Origin: Phymatolithon calcareum
Lineage: Eukaryota > Rhodophyta > Florideophyceae > Hapalidiales
NCBI GenBank assembly: GCA_977006965.1
Contig: OZ345357.1
Coordinates: 2,914,001-2,978,000, forward strand
Length of the DNA stretch: 64,000 nucleotides
Direction of reading: 5' to 3'
The notes beneath the pieces were generated by a model. The model was not told the DNA's origin. It saw only the letters and a list, made by a program, of their open reading frames with translations, and did no database searches. Below are positions 21,641 to 33,323 of this stretch, piece by piece (the first letter of the stretch is position 1; each line of letters starts with the position of its first letter). Both the position numbers and the translations under genes were made by a program.

Positions 21641-22140
21641 CCTGTATCCCTTGGACACGATTGCTTCGTGGCCTGCCGATGTTCTTTAGAGCAGTGGCAG
21701 GAGGTACCGCTACATGCTTTGTTCTAATTTCGTAACTACTATGTCATAGAATTATCAGCATGCACCATCTCTGACTATGTCGTTCATATCACCCATTCTT
21801 GTTTCCGCTCGAACACTCCCTAATCTCACTCTGAATATTCACTTGAACCTTAACCATCATTGAATATTTTCAGATCTACCAACATTAACCACAACTATGT
21901 ACTCGCGCAATAAAGGACCTGTACAAGCACTCTTTACATACACGATACACATTCTCGATTTCCTTGTCACCATCAGCATCTTCTACACTTCCTAATATCA
22001 CGTCCGATGTGCCCCAAGATTCGACAGCGGTAACAGTCTTTGGCATTAAGAAGCGACAGCTTCCACCTCGTCGCTATTGTGTGACTCTTCAGCCACCAAT
22101 CAAAACTGAAATGAGGCTCTGGTCCCGCATGATCTCCGCA
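21641..22140. repeat. V-block fragment with palindrome relic (21671-21701)
   Basis: From CCCGTTTCCTGTATCCCTTG on it matches V copy 2 from about 19427, including the right palindrome arm GCAGTGGCAGGAGGTACCGC. It then continues with sequence resembling V copy 1 (7980-8330). No gene. Confidence 0.6.
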
Positions 22141-22257
22141 CCGTGCTGAATAGATTGCCAGCACACGATCCCACGGTGCACGATAAGATTGTGGAGCTCG
22201 GTGAGTTGTAACAGAGACAATAAATGAATGCTTTATTGAAAAACAATTAACTTTTGG

Positions 22258-23053
22258 GTGCACTGGCGATGCGCTTTGTGAGACCGGAGCTTCAATTTTG
22301 ACTCGCGTTTCCGCAAACGGGTCAATAAATGTTAGACTTCTTGAATGTGGCAACGAGTCAAGCCGTATTTCTCACGGACGAATCTATTTAGTTTCCCTTG
22401 CGCGCAATTACTCTCTCCAAGGTTTCGGAACCGGCTCTTACTCAGATATGAACAAATTTGGTTCCTTCTCCCGCTCCGAAGCAATGCACTAACAACAGAA
22501 ATTTCAGCATCCGGAAGTCATAGTATCTGTTCATATTAGGTGCGCGCTGAATGTTGAACATGGTGTCGGCTGTAATATCCTTGAGAGGATGATCATTTGT
22601 CCAGCTCACGGGCATTCCATACCCTGCCCCTAACGCCCAGTAATTCTTGTTGGTATCAGCACGTTAAAATGCGACTTGCAGTCGTGCCGCATTCTCAGAT
22701 GTATGCAGTGGAACGAACATCACGTCGCTTGCACATCTGTCATATCAGTGTACAGAAAAGACCTCCATGGGACCGCCATTTTGTCCGGAATGTGCGGCCC
22801 GCTACTCAACCACCATGTACCTTAATTCGCGCGCCGTTCGATCGGGTTTCGTGCGGTGCACGAGCAATCCTGCTGGTTTGTCCACTACTACATAATGCTC
22901 GGTGTGCAATAATATTGAAATTCCAGTGCCAATTCGTGGAACCTGCGGAAGCGCGCGCGGGCAGGGACGGAGCGAGGAAATAATACCAGTACTGCTGGTT
23001 CGCTGGTTGATGCTGCTTAGATTCAATGCCGTTTTAATTGACAATGTGCACAA
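22258..23053 (-). pseudogene. TruC-like RluA-family pseudouridine synthase, copy 2
   Basis: The better preserved N-terminus reads LLHTEHYVVVDKPAGLLVHR, a textbook first motif of the family. The C-terminus near 22345-22258 reads SLTFIDPFAETRVKIEAP, as in TruC proteins. In between, the catalytic HRLDR-TSG segment has decayed to YDRCASDVM and the frame changes several times. It is clearly a second copy of 17340-18134: flanking sequences match on both sides, including GTGCTGAATAGATT at the 3' side. Confidence 0.8.
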
Positions 23054-23115
23054 TTGTGGTTTATCGGCAAGAACAGCGGAGTTGTGAAGGAAACCCGAGA
23101 GATCGTCATTTGAAA

Positions 23116-23385
23116 ATGGATCGTGAAAGTGGGAGAGTTCAGGCGTTTTCGAACATGGGATTGCGTGGTACTGGTATTGATATTGATGTCAAACTCTTCA
23201 GGCTCAGAGCGCCGTGCAATTGGGTATTGACATATGAGCCAATTGTATTTTCAGCTAGAATAAGTCCATTGTCTGGTCTGATTCGGGTCTTGATTCAGGA
23301 AGGCAATTCGTGTTTAAGTACTAGAACATCAATTTGCTTGGCATGTTTGGACCCCAGTACAGCATGCCACGGTCTAAGTTCTTAG
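23116..23385 (+). pseudogene. Small V gene, copy 3, cut by a deletion
   Basis: The first 60 or so codons match the 18193 gene (QAFSNMGLRGTGIDIDVKLF). After CAATTCGTGT the sequence jumps to TTAAGTACTAG, which is found at about 18972 in V copy 2. About 570 bp were therefore lost, and the remaining codons to 23385 are out-of-context sequence. Confidence 0.7.
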
Positions 23386-23869
23386 AGAAGAAAGGGCCTT
23401 GTGTCTTACTTCCCAATATTCTTTAGAGCAGTGGCGGGAGGTAACGCTACATGCACTATTCACTATGTCATAGAATTGTCCGCATCGGTACTCTTTCAAT
23501 AATTCTGCAGGTTGCTGGCATTTTAAGAAACTGCATCTGAAAAACTGAAGGACAGTCTGACATAAGTCTGTTGTTCCTGTTTTTCTCGAAATCACTAATC
23601 ATGTCTGTTCGGCTGCCAAACAGCGGGGAAGGAGTTTCTGGAGATATCCTCGCACATTGAACCTAGCAAAAATGTTCACACGGCAAGACCAAATTTTTCA
23701 AATCAGAAAAGGAACGACTGAAATTAATTGACCACCAAATGGAGCGCCTTGTTGACCCCCTGCGTCTGGCCAGTCCTAACAAGAGGTCCTCTTCTATGTA
23801 TGACACATATAAAACTGAACTCCGACTTCATATTGATAGCTTCTAGCAATACTCAGTCCAGCATGCTGG
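23386..23869. repeat. V-block tail, palindrome relic and Sel1 relic
   Basis: The palindrome relic is at 23409-23445 (ATTCTTTAGAGCAGTGGCGG). At 23515 the sequence enters the Sel1-relic segment shared with 19736, with LPNSGEGVSGDI at 23601 followed by a frameshift. Both are shorter than in copy 2 because of a second deletion after the palindrome. Confidence 0.6.
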
Positions 23870-25231
23870 AGCAACAGCTGCGCCAACTCCGCCTACTGTA
23901 GTAGATGCCAACTGCCGTGCTATTTCCCGCAGTCGCACTGCAGTGCCCCCCGCTGCCTCAAAAGATCCCGCCCACCTCAGCGCCAAGAGTTATTTGTGTC
24001 GCTCCGTCTCTGAATTTTGCCGCAGTCAGCTTTTAATGTCTCTCCCCTCGCTTGTGGAGGCATTTGAGCCCCTGGCCCGCACCGTTTTGCCATACCCGCG
24101 CTCACTATCTGGTGATTTCGGAAGCGAATTAAGCCCTCATTTCAATGCGCGCGCCTTCGTGGCCTCAGCAACGTGCTTCTAGAATCAACAGGACTTTTTT
24201 GACTGCTTTTCTCATTTTTCTGATTTGTCCGACTTAGCTCGCGTCCTTCGACTTTCGCAAAATAAAAACATATGTTGACAAAATCTTATCTCTTTCATCC
24301 ACTTCTGAAACGTTATACAAGGTATTTATAGTGCGAGGTGGAAGTCGAAAATATTATACTTCACTTTTTAACGTAGAAAGAACGTCGAATGAGAGCTGCA
24401 TGCTAAGAATTATAACGCCCGACAATCAGCAGACGGTTTGCTCCAACGTTTTGTACCTACAAACTGCAAACGCCGCTGTCTGTCCTTGCGACTCCGGCAA
24501 CGCAGCGATTTCTGCGACGAAGGGATGACGCTAATAGCTGTTAGCTCGTCAACACACCGCGTAGAGTGTAATACGTTGGAGATCAGCCACGAGGGTGGAA
24601 AGACGATATATTTGCCAGAATGCGCCGCTAAAGCATAAATTTCAAGGGGCACAGCGCGGTGGTCAGGCGGACGAAGTAGTTCGGGAAAAGCGGTGTCGAG
24701 GTATCCATCGCCAGCGCGGTGGGGCAGAACAGCGTGAAAGCGTACGATTCAATAGAGTGCGGCGAGGGCGGCGTTGCGGCATCATCTCCAGCGGCGTGAG
24801 ACAGAGCGGCATGGGGCAGCGGCGTGTTGTGCTTTCCACGTGCCATACCGTCATTCAGACTTATGGTTGGGACCAGGATGGGTCAGTAGGCCCTCGGCGA
24901 CGATAAGACGCTGCCATTTGGTGGATAATTAAGGTTTAATAAACTGTCCAGCCGAAAAATATAGTAACTTCAGGTTCTTCCAAGGCGAAACGTTGAAAAT
25001 ATTTGAAAGAACTCCGGTAAGCATTTTTCTGTAATGAATAATGACAGCCGAGCATTGGAAACTTCACAGCTGACAATATTTCACTTGTTTCTATACATTT
25101 TCTTGAAAATGGATACTGTCCCGTGGGTGCAAAATATATAATTAAATTTTTCATCCAGAATGAGCATTGTTTTAGCCTGTGAGTGCGCTTGTGTAGGTCC
25201 TTAATAATCATTACTTCTTGATATCCGCGGT
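23870..25231. repeat. W block, copy 3
   Basis: The third copy of the block at 14908 and 20095. A minus-strand frame, 24652-24410 (PSSQKSLRCRSRKDRQ), has a recognisable counterpart in copy 1 but in a broken frame. No product is recognised. Confidence 0.6.
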
Positions 25232-25263
25232 TCTTGCCAGTACTGTTAAGAGCACTGGGCAAG
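25232..25263. repeat. Dispersed palindrome, partly decayed
   Basis: TCTTGCCAGTACTGTTAAGA then GCACTGGGCAAG. Only the left arm carries the G-to-A change that is compensated at 16354, so the pair is broken here. The right flank has ATCCGATTCCGTAACTGCTA. Confidence 0.7.
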
Positions 25264-26158
25264 AAGTACCCCTATCCGATTCCGTAACTGCTACATTTGG
25301 ATGCCCATTTAAAAACGGGCATCTCTACCATGAATCTTTACATATTGTGATATATGAACAGCTTTTTAACAAAGGTTATACCAGGAAGCGAAGCGATTTC
25401 TTAGTCTTTGTGTCGCGCCATTGGCGCAGTGATTCCACTTGTTTCGCACTACATTATCACAGTACTCTTGCGTACCGTCCCAGGTGATATTATGTTTATT
25501 CCAGAACCATAGATGTGCTGCAATCGCAGAAAAACCCGAAGATATTTCACGCTGGCCTGGATGGCCTAGAGGGAAGCTACCACCAGTATTTACATTGCGC
25601 GCTAGTACGCATTTAGGACTGCGGATGTAGAGAAAATCAACAAAACTAAACTCCCGTTCCAAAACCACTTTGACCACCGATGAGAGTCACCGCCGCCCAC
25701 ATTGCGCGAGCAGCCCAACTTGACCGGTACCCTCAATCGTGGGGTGGTGAATAGGTAACCATTCACACCCGCGCAACAGAGAATCCTTCAAGCGCCGCGA
25801 AACGTGTGTCTAAGAGCGAGCGACAGGACAGGCGGAGCGCCGTGCAAAACCTGCCGAAGAGAGATGTAGCCCCAGTACAACGACAATTCGCGTTGAGATT
25901 TTTGAAGCATCGCAGCTCAGTACTTAATTGATCTTCCACTCTATAAATGGTTTTTTGCATAGGACCTAAAGTGAAGCAAAGTCGACTCATAAGATGGAAT
26001 TTGCGATTGACATCGACAAAATCCGCAAAGCGCTCTGAAAAGAGATCCTTGATGTCTGGGCCTAAAAAGAAAAAACATCTCCGTGCCGGAGTATCTTCGC
26101 GCACCATTGAGCAGTTCCCACATGAAGAAGAGAACATCACTTCCTTCAAGTTGGTTGT
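25264..26158 (+). pseudogene. Spliced gene, truncated copy D with its leader
   Basis: The leader matches gene A and copy E, including the TATA-like CTATAAATGG at 25941-25950. The frame from Met 26052 reads SGPKKKKHLRAGVSSRTIEQ and about 15 more codons matching gene A residues 26-60. It then passes without a stop into a Sel1 repeat at about 26155. Everything from the PPPLKIF motif onward, including the intron and exon 2, is missing. Confidence 0.75.
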
Positions 26159-27066
26159 ACCAGCAGATCTTCATCGCGCGGTTGAGTTCTACACGGGTGT
26201 CATTAACGAGTGGCGGAAATGTTGCAAGACGGCGTGCCCAGCGTGCAGGCACTCCCGATTCGCGCTGCAGATTACGTATGCTCCCATTGAAGAGGAGTAC
26301 AGTTGCTACAATCAAGCTAGGTAGTTTGTTTCAATATGACAGGGAGAGCGTTCCCCTGGACCTGCAGCGCACCGAAGAGTCGTACTTTGGTGAAATCAAC
26401 GAATGTACAGAGGAAAGTACAGTTTACGGCATGGGATATTGTCGAAAAAGAGATGTGCATCTCCTGTGTATTAGTGCGTTAATGAGGCTGACAGCCTTGC
26501 TTAAAAGCAGTTGAATGAATTTTATTTCCCACCGACGCTATTGAAGAAGGAGAAGACCCTGACGCCATGCTTCCCTTGGAAATTTGCTACTTTACAGTAA
26601 CATAGATGTACAAGCTGATCCTGGTCGCGCCTTTGAGCTGTTTAACCTCTTGATTGAAAAGCAACGAAATCTCTATGTTATGATCAGCGACAGAAACATG
26701 TTACGAGATGGTTGAGCGGGAATTGCAGCAGACTCATCTTTTGCCGTTCAGTTTTACACTCGTTCGATCGAAGAGGGTGGTGTTGTGTGCGGCATGGTGG
26801 AACTGTTTCCCTTCTCGATATTGATGTCACCTACTGTGGGAAGCACGATATGCTTTGCATCCCAAAATGCACTGGATTGCAAAGCGAAAGAGTTGTGTCG
26901 ATGTGATACTCTCATAGATTATTTCTCTTCTGTTGTTCAGGAATTTGGGCTTCATTGTCTTCCTCCTCGTCCGCCACACTGTTCTTCGAACAAGATTCCT
27001 CCGTACCTATTTTGCAAGGCAAGAACAATAGGAATTAGAGTTCTTTTTAGCCTCCCGTTGCGTAGC
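26159..27066 (+). pseudogene. Sel1-repeat pseudogene joined to copy D
   Basis: Degenerate Sel1 repeats occur in several frames: ADLHRAVEFYTGVINEW (in the same frame as copy D), LGSLFQYDRESVPLDLQRTE (26320) and AVQFYTRSIEEGGVV (26745). Sel1 repeats are about 40-residue helical hairpins used for protein binding. The consensus AxxxLxxLxxxGxxGVxxDxxRAxxxYxRAxxEG can be followed, but stops and shifts separate the repeats. Related relics lie at 48463 and 58370. The last frame, 26785-27069, ends in an unrecognised segment. Confidence 0.7.
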
Positions 27067-28079
27067 TAGCCATATTTACAATAAACTGTAATACCTCGAC
27101 TATACGCACTGGAAATTTGAAACAAACGAGGCTGTCGTAACTGTTAAACAGCATAAATATATTTGCGGATATGCAATCCGAAAATTACGCCTAAACTTGG
27201 CTAATATTAAGTACAATTAAATTATGCCAAAAATCAAATTAAAATAATTTTAAAACTAAAGTTATGGTACTGCGCGAGCGAGCGAGCCCACCAATTATGG
27301 TATTAGAGAAGATGTTGAGTTATGACACCCCTTAATGATTGGACCACATTCATCGCGGTTCTATAATTTCATTCGACGAGATGGTCAAAATGATTGGACC
27401 ACATTCATCGAGTCAGCGATTTCATTGGACAAGATATCGAAATGATTGGACCACATTCATCGCGTTCTGTGATTTCATTGGCCGAGATAGTCGAAATGAT
27501 TGGACAACATTCATCGCGTTCTGTGATTTCATTGGTCCTCTCAGAGATTAAAATTTGTAGATTTTGCAATTTAAAAAAATTGACAATTTTACGTGTTCGC
27601 CAATATTTTGGCTATTGAAAAGTTGGACGTTTCAGAAATTCTGAAGATTCCCGCCTTCTTTGAGACTTTCAAAGAGGCGTTCTGATCCGCCTCCTTGACT
27701 TATACTCTAAAAATATTTTCATATTTGTTATTTTGAATTCAATTGCCACTCCACGAGCACCACCAGCTAGCCAATATAAGCAAGGATACATGCCAAAGTG
27801 CTGCAGTACGATAAGCCTCTCAGATGCTAATTGGACGCCGAGTGTTTGCCTTCTTTGAGACTTTCAAAGAGGCGTTTTGACCCGCCTCCGTGACTTATAT
27901 TCCAAGAAAATTTGCAGATTTCGCATATTGAATTGATCTCCCACTCCACGAGCACCGCCAGCTAGCCAATGTTAGCATGAGTACATAGTGTTACAGCACG
28001 AAGAGCCTCTCCGATGCTAAGTGTGACGGAGGAGAAGGAGTGCCAATAACGACACCTCCTGGAGTGGATCTTTAATCTA
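27067..28079. repeat. R repeat, copy 2, with a second tail unit
   Basis: From about 27190 to 27780: the hairpin left arm is present (about 27252), but the right arm is deleted (CCAATTATGG). Four 54-bp units follow (27335-27535) and then the shared tail. A second tail unit lies at 27840-27980 (GAGGCGTTTTGACCCGCCTC, CACTCCACGAGCACC). 27067-27190 is AT-rich and holds nothing recognised. Confidence 0.75.
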
Positions 28080-29399
28080 ATGCCATGGAGGGATGCAACG
28101 ATATGGGTGCCATGTTGAGGGCGCTTGTCTGGTTGCTGTAAGTAGGTTTTCAATTTTGCTGAGTAGTGGCGTCGAAGGATTATCGGAAGCTCCGTTTCGT
28201 GCTGCAGTGCTCTATATTCTTGCCGTTGGGGAACGCAGGTATGTGCGTGCCCTGGACAACTTGGGGAGCCTGCTCAAACATGACCCAGACTATGTTTAGG
28301 CGGATCTATCTCGAGCCGTATAACTGTTTCTCATTCCCGATGAAGAGATTGGTAACGCAGTCGCGAGTATGAAGACTTGTGCTCTTCTTCCACAGTGGGG
28401 AGATGGCGTGCAGGGACGTAACTGGAACAAGACGTTTTTCCTGTTCGCGGCATCTGAAACTCCATTTCTGCTGTTGACCCCACTAACACAGAGGTTGTGA
28501 ACGTCATTTTTGAAGAATTTTGAGGAGAAACGAAGCTATGCCAAGGTGCATGCAATTAAATTTCTTCAATCTCACATATACTATAGTCTTCGAACGTTGC
28601 CACAGACCGATGTTCTCCGTTGTGGATGAAACCGTAGATTTGAAGAGATATTGTTTAGTAGAACAGAGAATAGGCTCATATAATGTGGTGCAAAAAGCAC
28701 ACCCAGCTAGTCCTCCTCGTGCAGATCAGCGCTATACAAGTGGCGTGTGGGAGGGCGGACTAGTCTAATGAGGCTGGCACCATTGCTCAAGCATGCGGTC
28801 TGGAATGTTCCAGCATATCGTCTTCGTGCCTTCAAGCTAGGCACAGGAGCAAATGACAAGGGCGCAATTATGTGAGGCGTTTCTCAAATTGGCAATTTTG
28901 CTGTGTAACGGAGGATGAGTACCACGAAACGCGCCTTATATAGTGGATGCAAGGATACAAGAATGTGGGGTTTTGCACTCAGAAACACTCATGGGACCGC
29001 AAGGGAGATGTTTTTCAGCCGCTAAGCCCTTGAAGCTTCGATAATCTACTCAAATCCGTGTGACGCGGGTTAATGTCTTAGCCCTAGCTGCAAAACCGTT
29101 CGCCGAAAAATGGTGGAGGGAAGAGCTTGGGGTCCATTTGTCAGATGAAAGGATGTGAGTGCCATAACGTAGGTACATATTTAGTTGCAGTTAGCAGCTT
29201 AGCAAATTTGCTGAGTAGTGGAGTCGAAAGAGTACCAGAAGACTCTTTGCGAGCTGAAGGGCTCTATATTCATGCAATCAACTTTTCCAATCTCACAGAA
29301 AATATAATCTTCGAACTTGATATCGTTCCTAAGAAACAGTATATAATAATGTCAAGGACAGACTTGCGCAAGTCTCTCCTTTCCGTAGCTACGTAAAAC
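28080..29399 (+). pseudogene. Sel1-repeat pseudogene, tandem copy 1
   Basis: Sel1 repeats can be read at 28140 (LLSSGVEGLSEAPFRAAVLY), 28768 (MRLAPLLKHAVWNVPAY then RAFKL) and 29180 (SLANLLSSGVERVPEDSLRA then GLYIHAI). The latter stays open to TAA 29394, with a non-repeat tail MSRTDLRKSLLSVAT. Frameshifts lie between repeats. The whole segment recurs about 1.9 kb further on. Confidence 0.75.
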
Positions 29400-30239
29400 A
29401 CTACACTAGTGATAAGAACGCTTAGCGCGCGAAAAGCACTAAATTCTTCTTTTGTACTGCACTGCTCATTGCCGTTTTGCCACGTCTACGGCCAGATTTC
29501 GTTTCTAGGTCCGGTATTTTATCAAAGATTGACAATGAGACCTTCGTAATTGGGGAGAGTCTCAAGACTCCTACTGGATATTACTGCTTTCTTCACCGGA
29601 CCATATGCTGTGTCGATTCTAGCGTGGTGTAACTGCATGCCATGAAAACTCCAATTCGTTCCAGTATTTACTTCCATAATTTTATTTCCAGCTTCCTCAG
29701 AATTGTAAACTGGAATTCATGCACGTACTTTTGTGCCAGGACGAGCAATACTTCTCCTCTTGACCATCTTGTCCCGTGAGCCACCCAAACCGGACCTCTG
29801 TGGGTGGACCGACTTCGAATGAATGTATACGGGTGCAATATTGGCTCTGTGACACGTCAAAGCGTTCCAAAGGGAAAGAGGAGAGAGATAGAGCTGAGCA
29901 AAACACAATTGGATTGTTGGAGCGCAGCGAATACACGGCAAAAGCAGACGCTAGTTCACCGTGCGGTTTCCTACGATGCGCCGACAGTGCTGCCTTTATT
30001 ATTCTATAAGTAAAGGAAATGCAACAGCACGAGAGTATACCCAGGCATTAGAGAGGGTGCCATGGATGCGGCTCCACGCCCTTGAATGATCGGACAAACG
30101 AGTGCTCGCAGTTTTTGACAAATTCCAAGCGGATTTAAGTAAATACACAAGACTGATTCCGAACGGCTTAGGGAAGTGACACTGACAGTCCGGTCGCCAC
30201 GCACGCACCCGTCAGCGCAAGCAAGAGGTTAGGACCCGT
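29400..30239. other. Spacer between Sel1 duplicates, nothing recognised
   Basis: There are several overlapping open frames on both strands around 29700-30010, none with a recognisable domain or a paralogue in the window. This segment is present in only one copy. Confidence 0.4.
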
Positions 30240-31303
30240 TCAAAACGAGGATTGCGTAGCATAGTGGACAGTATGAGCCTTGTGCACTTCTTCCAGATGG
30301 GGAAGATAGTGTGCAAGGACGCATATTTTTTTGGAACTGTTTAGTTGTTTATTTGAAAGCCCTCATTAAAACTCCTAAGACTGTACGAGAGCAGATTTTC
30401 GTAACTTGTTCATTCTAGTATATCGCCTGGTCCCTAATAACTTTCTTCAATCTCACATATACTCTAGTCTTCGACTTTTCCAAGACGGATGTTCTCCATT
30501 GTGGATGAAACCGTAGATTTGAAGAGATATCGATTAGTCAGATAGGGAACGGACCCATACACGCGTGCTATAATGTGGTGGAGAAGGCGCACGCAGCTGA
30601 TCCTCCTGGTGCTGTTCAGCGTTATATGCGTGGCGTGCGGGAGGGCGGATTGGTCTAATCAGACTGGCACTCTTTCTCAAGCATGCGGTCTAGAATGTAC
30701 CAAGACATCCACTTTGTGCCTTCGAGCTATGCATACAAGCAGTTGACGATTGTAAAAACATGTGAGGACAGATTTAATTTGGCACTTTGCTGTGAGACGG
30801 TGTAGGAGTGCCAATAAACGCGACTTATACAGTGGATCTTTTTTCTAATGCTATGGAAGGATGCAAGAATGATAATTTTTGGTCCCAGAACAGTCATGAG
30901 GCTGCAAGGGAGATGTGTTTCAGCGGCTAAGCGCTGACAGCTTCGATAATCTACTCAAATCCGTGAAACGAGGTTTAAGTTCTTAGCCCTATAGCTGCAA
31001 AAACCGTTCGCCGGAAAAGGGTGGAGGGAAGAGCTTCGGGTCCATTTATCAAATGAAAGGATGTGGGTGCCATAACGTGGGTACATATTTAGTTGCATTA
31101 AGCAGCTTAGCAAATTTGCTGAGTAGTGGAGTCGAAAGAGTACCAGAATACTCGTGTCGTGCTGAAGGGCTCTATATTCATGCAATCAACTTTTCCAATC
31201 TCACAGAAAATATAATCTTCGAACTTGATACCGTTCTTAAGAAACAGTCCATAATAATGTCAAGGACAGACTTGCGCAAGTCTCTCCTTTCCGTAGCTAC
31301 GTA
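30240..31303 (+). pseudogene. Sel1-repeat pseudogene, tandem copy 2
   Basis: It matches 28380-29399. The last frame, 31053-31304, encodes SSLANLLSSGVERVPEYS and the same MSRTDLRKSLLSVAT tail, nearly identical to copy 1, while the upstream repeats are broken. The tail is the best preserved part in both copies. Confidence 0.75.
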
Positions 31304-32290
31304 AAACACCACGCTATTGAAAAGAAAACCAAGAGGACGTCGCAACGCATTAACTTCCCATGGCCTAAAAACAACACCGCTCAAAACGTCTAGCAAAACA
31401 GCAACGCAATCCTAATTCATTGTCGAAGCGTGTGCCGAGTGCGTTCGTTAGTTAGTTCGAATGGGACGTTGGATTGGAATATCGGTCGAATGTGAGAGTG
31501 TGCTCATTGCTTACGAGATGTTGCGGCGCTGTTTGTCGCCCTGTTGTGGTCGACGCTTCGCGCGCGACCGCTGCTGCACCCCTGAAGGATGCCGGGCAGT
31601 TCCTCGTGTGTGGCCGGTGTGGAGTCTATTTAAACTCGGACCATGGACGAGCTGGAAGAGGGAGGGATATATCTGAGCTGGTCGGTTCTTGTGAAAAGAT
31701 GCTAATCGAGCTGTCTGCTCGGTTTGGCGCAGGAGGTTGAAGTGTAAGTAGAATAGCGGCTGGTGTGCGTGGTGGAGCTTCTGCTCCTGTTTCTGATGTT
31801 ATCAAGCGCTCGCGTTGTATACGCGACCTTGTAGTACTGTAGATTTTGGAACCAAATCGTCGTGCAAGTAAATGCCATAATTTTCAGATGAAAATGGCTT
31901 GGACACATATGACACTTCGCGTGGACGATGAGCATCGCATGGCGGATATGTGTTGATTTATTTTTAAAAGCTCCCAACGCCTCTCTTAAAGAGTAACAGG
32001 GCCGCTTTTGCACGATTTTCTAAGCTAACGTAGTTTGACTATTCAGTATATCGATTCGTATTTCTCTCCCAACAAGTTTTTTTCCTTCCAAGTTTATTTA
32101 AAAGCCCCACAGATTTCCGAAGATATGAGCGATGCTTTCTCTTGTGCAGAAATCGGTGCCTTCATTTACTGAAGGTGTGTGCTTGAGCTACTTATATACC
32201 CCTAGATAATTGAAGCTAACTGTGATGACACGCATGGTCTCACACTCGAAGTATCAGCTGATAATAATCAAGCTGATCACCTAACAGACA
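31304..32290. other. Spacer, nothing recognised
   Basis: One 88-codon plus-strand frame (31474-31740, VVVDASRATAAAPLKDAG) has a protein-like composition but no recognised family or second copy. The rest has no repeat or gene signal that I can support. Confidence 0.35.
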
Positions 32291-32321
32291 CTGTCTTGCT
32301 AACATTAATTATATTGAACGT

Positions 32322-33323
32322 TTACACCTGTGGGAATCTTCCACAGGCATATTGCAGCGCGAGTTGTCTGCGCTTCACCTTGGGGAACATGAGAATTGCT
32401 GGCAATTCACTTGTCTTGTCGTATGGTATCTTCCTTTTCCGCTTCGATTCTAGGCGGTCTCCTTCCATTTCCAGAAATTTCGATCCAAGTGCTTGCGAAG
32501 ACTGGTTTGTTTGGATATGCTTTACAGCTTCATCAAACGGCTCTCTGGTCTCCATCGCGGTGATATCTTTCCTCGTGTACTGCCATTCATGGTTGTTTCT
32601 GCTTTCGGGCTCTTCATTTGAATAGATACATTCTTTCGCCTTGTTCCCTCTCAGCATTTTGAAGGCCAAGATTTCTCGTCCAGGTAGGGCCGTCTGGATC
32701 CGGCACAGGAGACAGAGCCTGTCCGTCCTTCCTCGGGCCAGCGGCCCGAATACTTGATTGAAGAATGTTGCTTCTACTTCCTTGACGGCATTTTGTACGT
32801 CTTCTGTCCAGGGCGTTAAGTGCATTGCGTACTCCCAGCGTGGCTTTACTAGACCCTTGTATATCCGAATACACTTCTGTATACTCAGCCCTTTTTTGAA
32901 CACTGCCAGTGTACGCAACTCGTACACGGCCGTCCTTGCTTTCTTTAGTCGTTGCATAATTAGCGTATCTGTGACTCCTCCGAGGTCTAGAGATATTCCA
33001 AGGTATGTGACCTCAAGAACGAGTGTCAGAACCTTGTTCGCGAGCTTGAATGTCTTGCCCACGGTTTCTTCTGATTCGAGGACCTCGCTTTTCCCTTGTT
33101 TAGTGTTCCACGTCATCTCTCGCTCTTGTGCCCATTGGGTAGCTATATCCAATAGTCCTTGCAATGCAGCGGGGGATTTCGCAGAGAGAAGAACATCGTC
33201 TGCGAAGAGGACAGAAGGAACTTCAGCCCAGGTTTCTGATGCCCGGCTCTCGACGAATTCATCCATGAAGATTTTGTAGAGGCCTGGACTGAGAGGGGAC
33301 CCTTCTCCCCGCCACTGTGCCAC
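32322..33323 (-). mobile_element. 5'-truncated LINE-type reverse transcriptase
   Basis: A 333-codon minus-strand frame holds the second half of a non-LTR retrotransposon reverse transcriptase. It has GEGSPLSPGLYKIFMDEF (motif B, residues 6-23), LFADDVLL (the FADD catalytic motif, residues 39-46), EVTYLGISL (the motif D/E region, about 104) and the thumb segment KGLVKPRWEYAMHL (about 156). The fingers, the first catalytic Asp motif and any endonuclease are missing, as expected for 5'-truncated insertion. No poly-A tail is obvious after the stop. The frame is intact, so the insertion is fairly young or the ORF has been kept. Its 5' end lies directly against a Sel1 relic on the same strand. Confidence 0.85.

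Noticed and set aside
27335-27551. 54-bp repeats in R as a coding repeat (MIGPHSSRSVISL)
   Set aside because: The frame is short, different frames are open in different copies, and units differ by indels.
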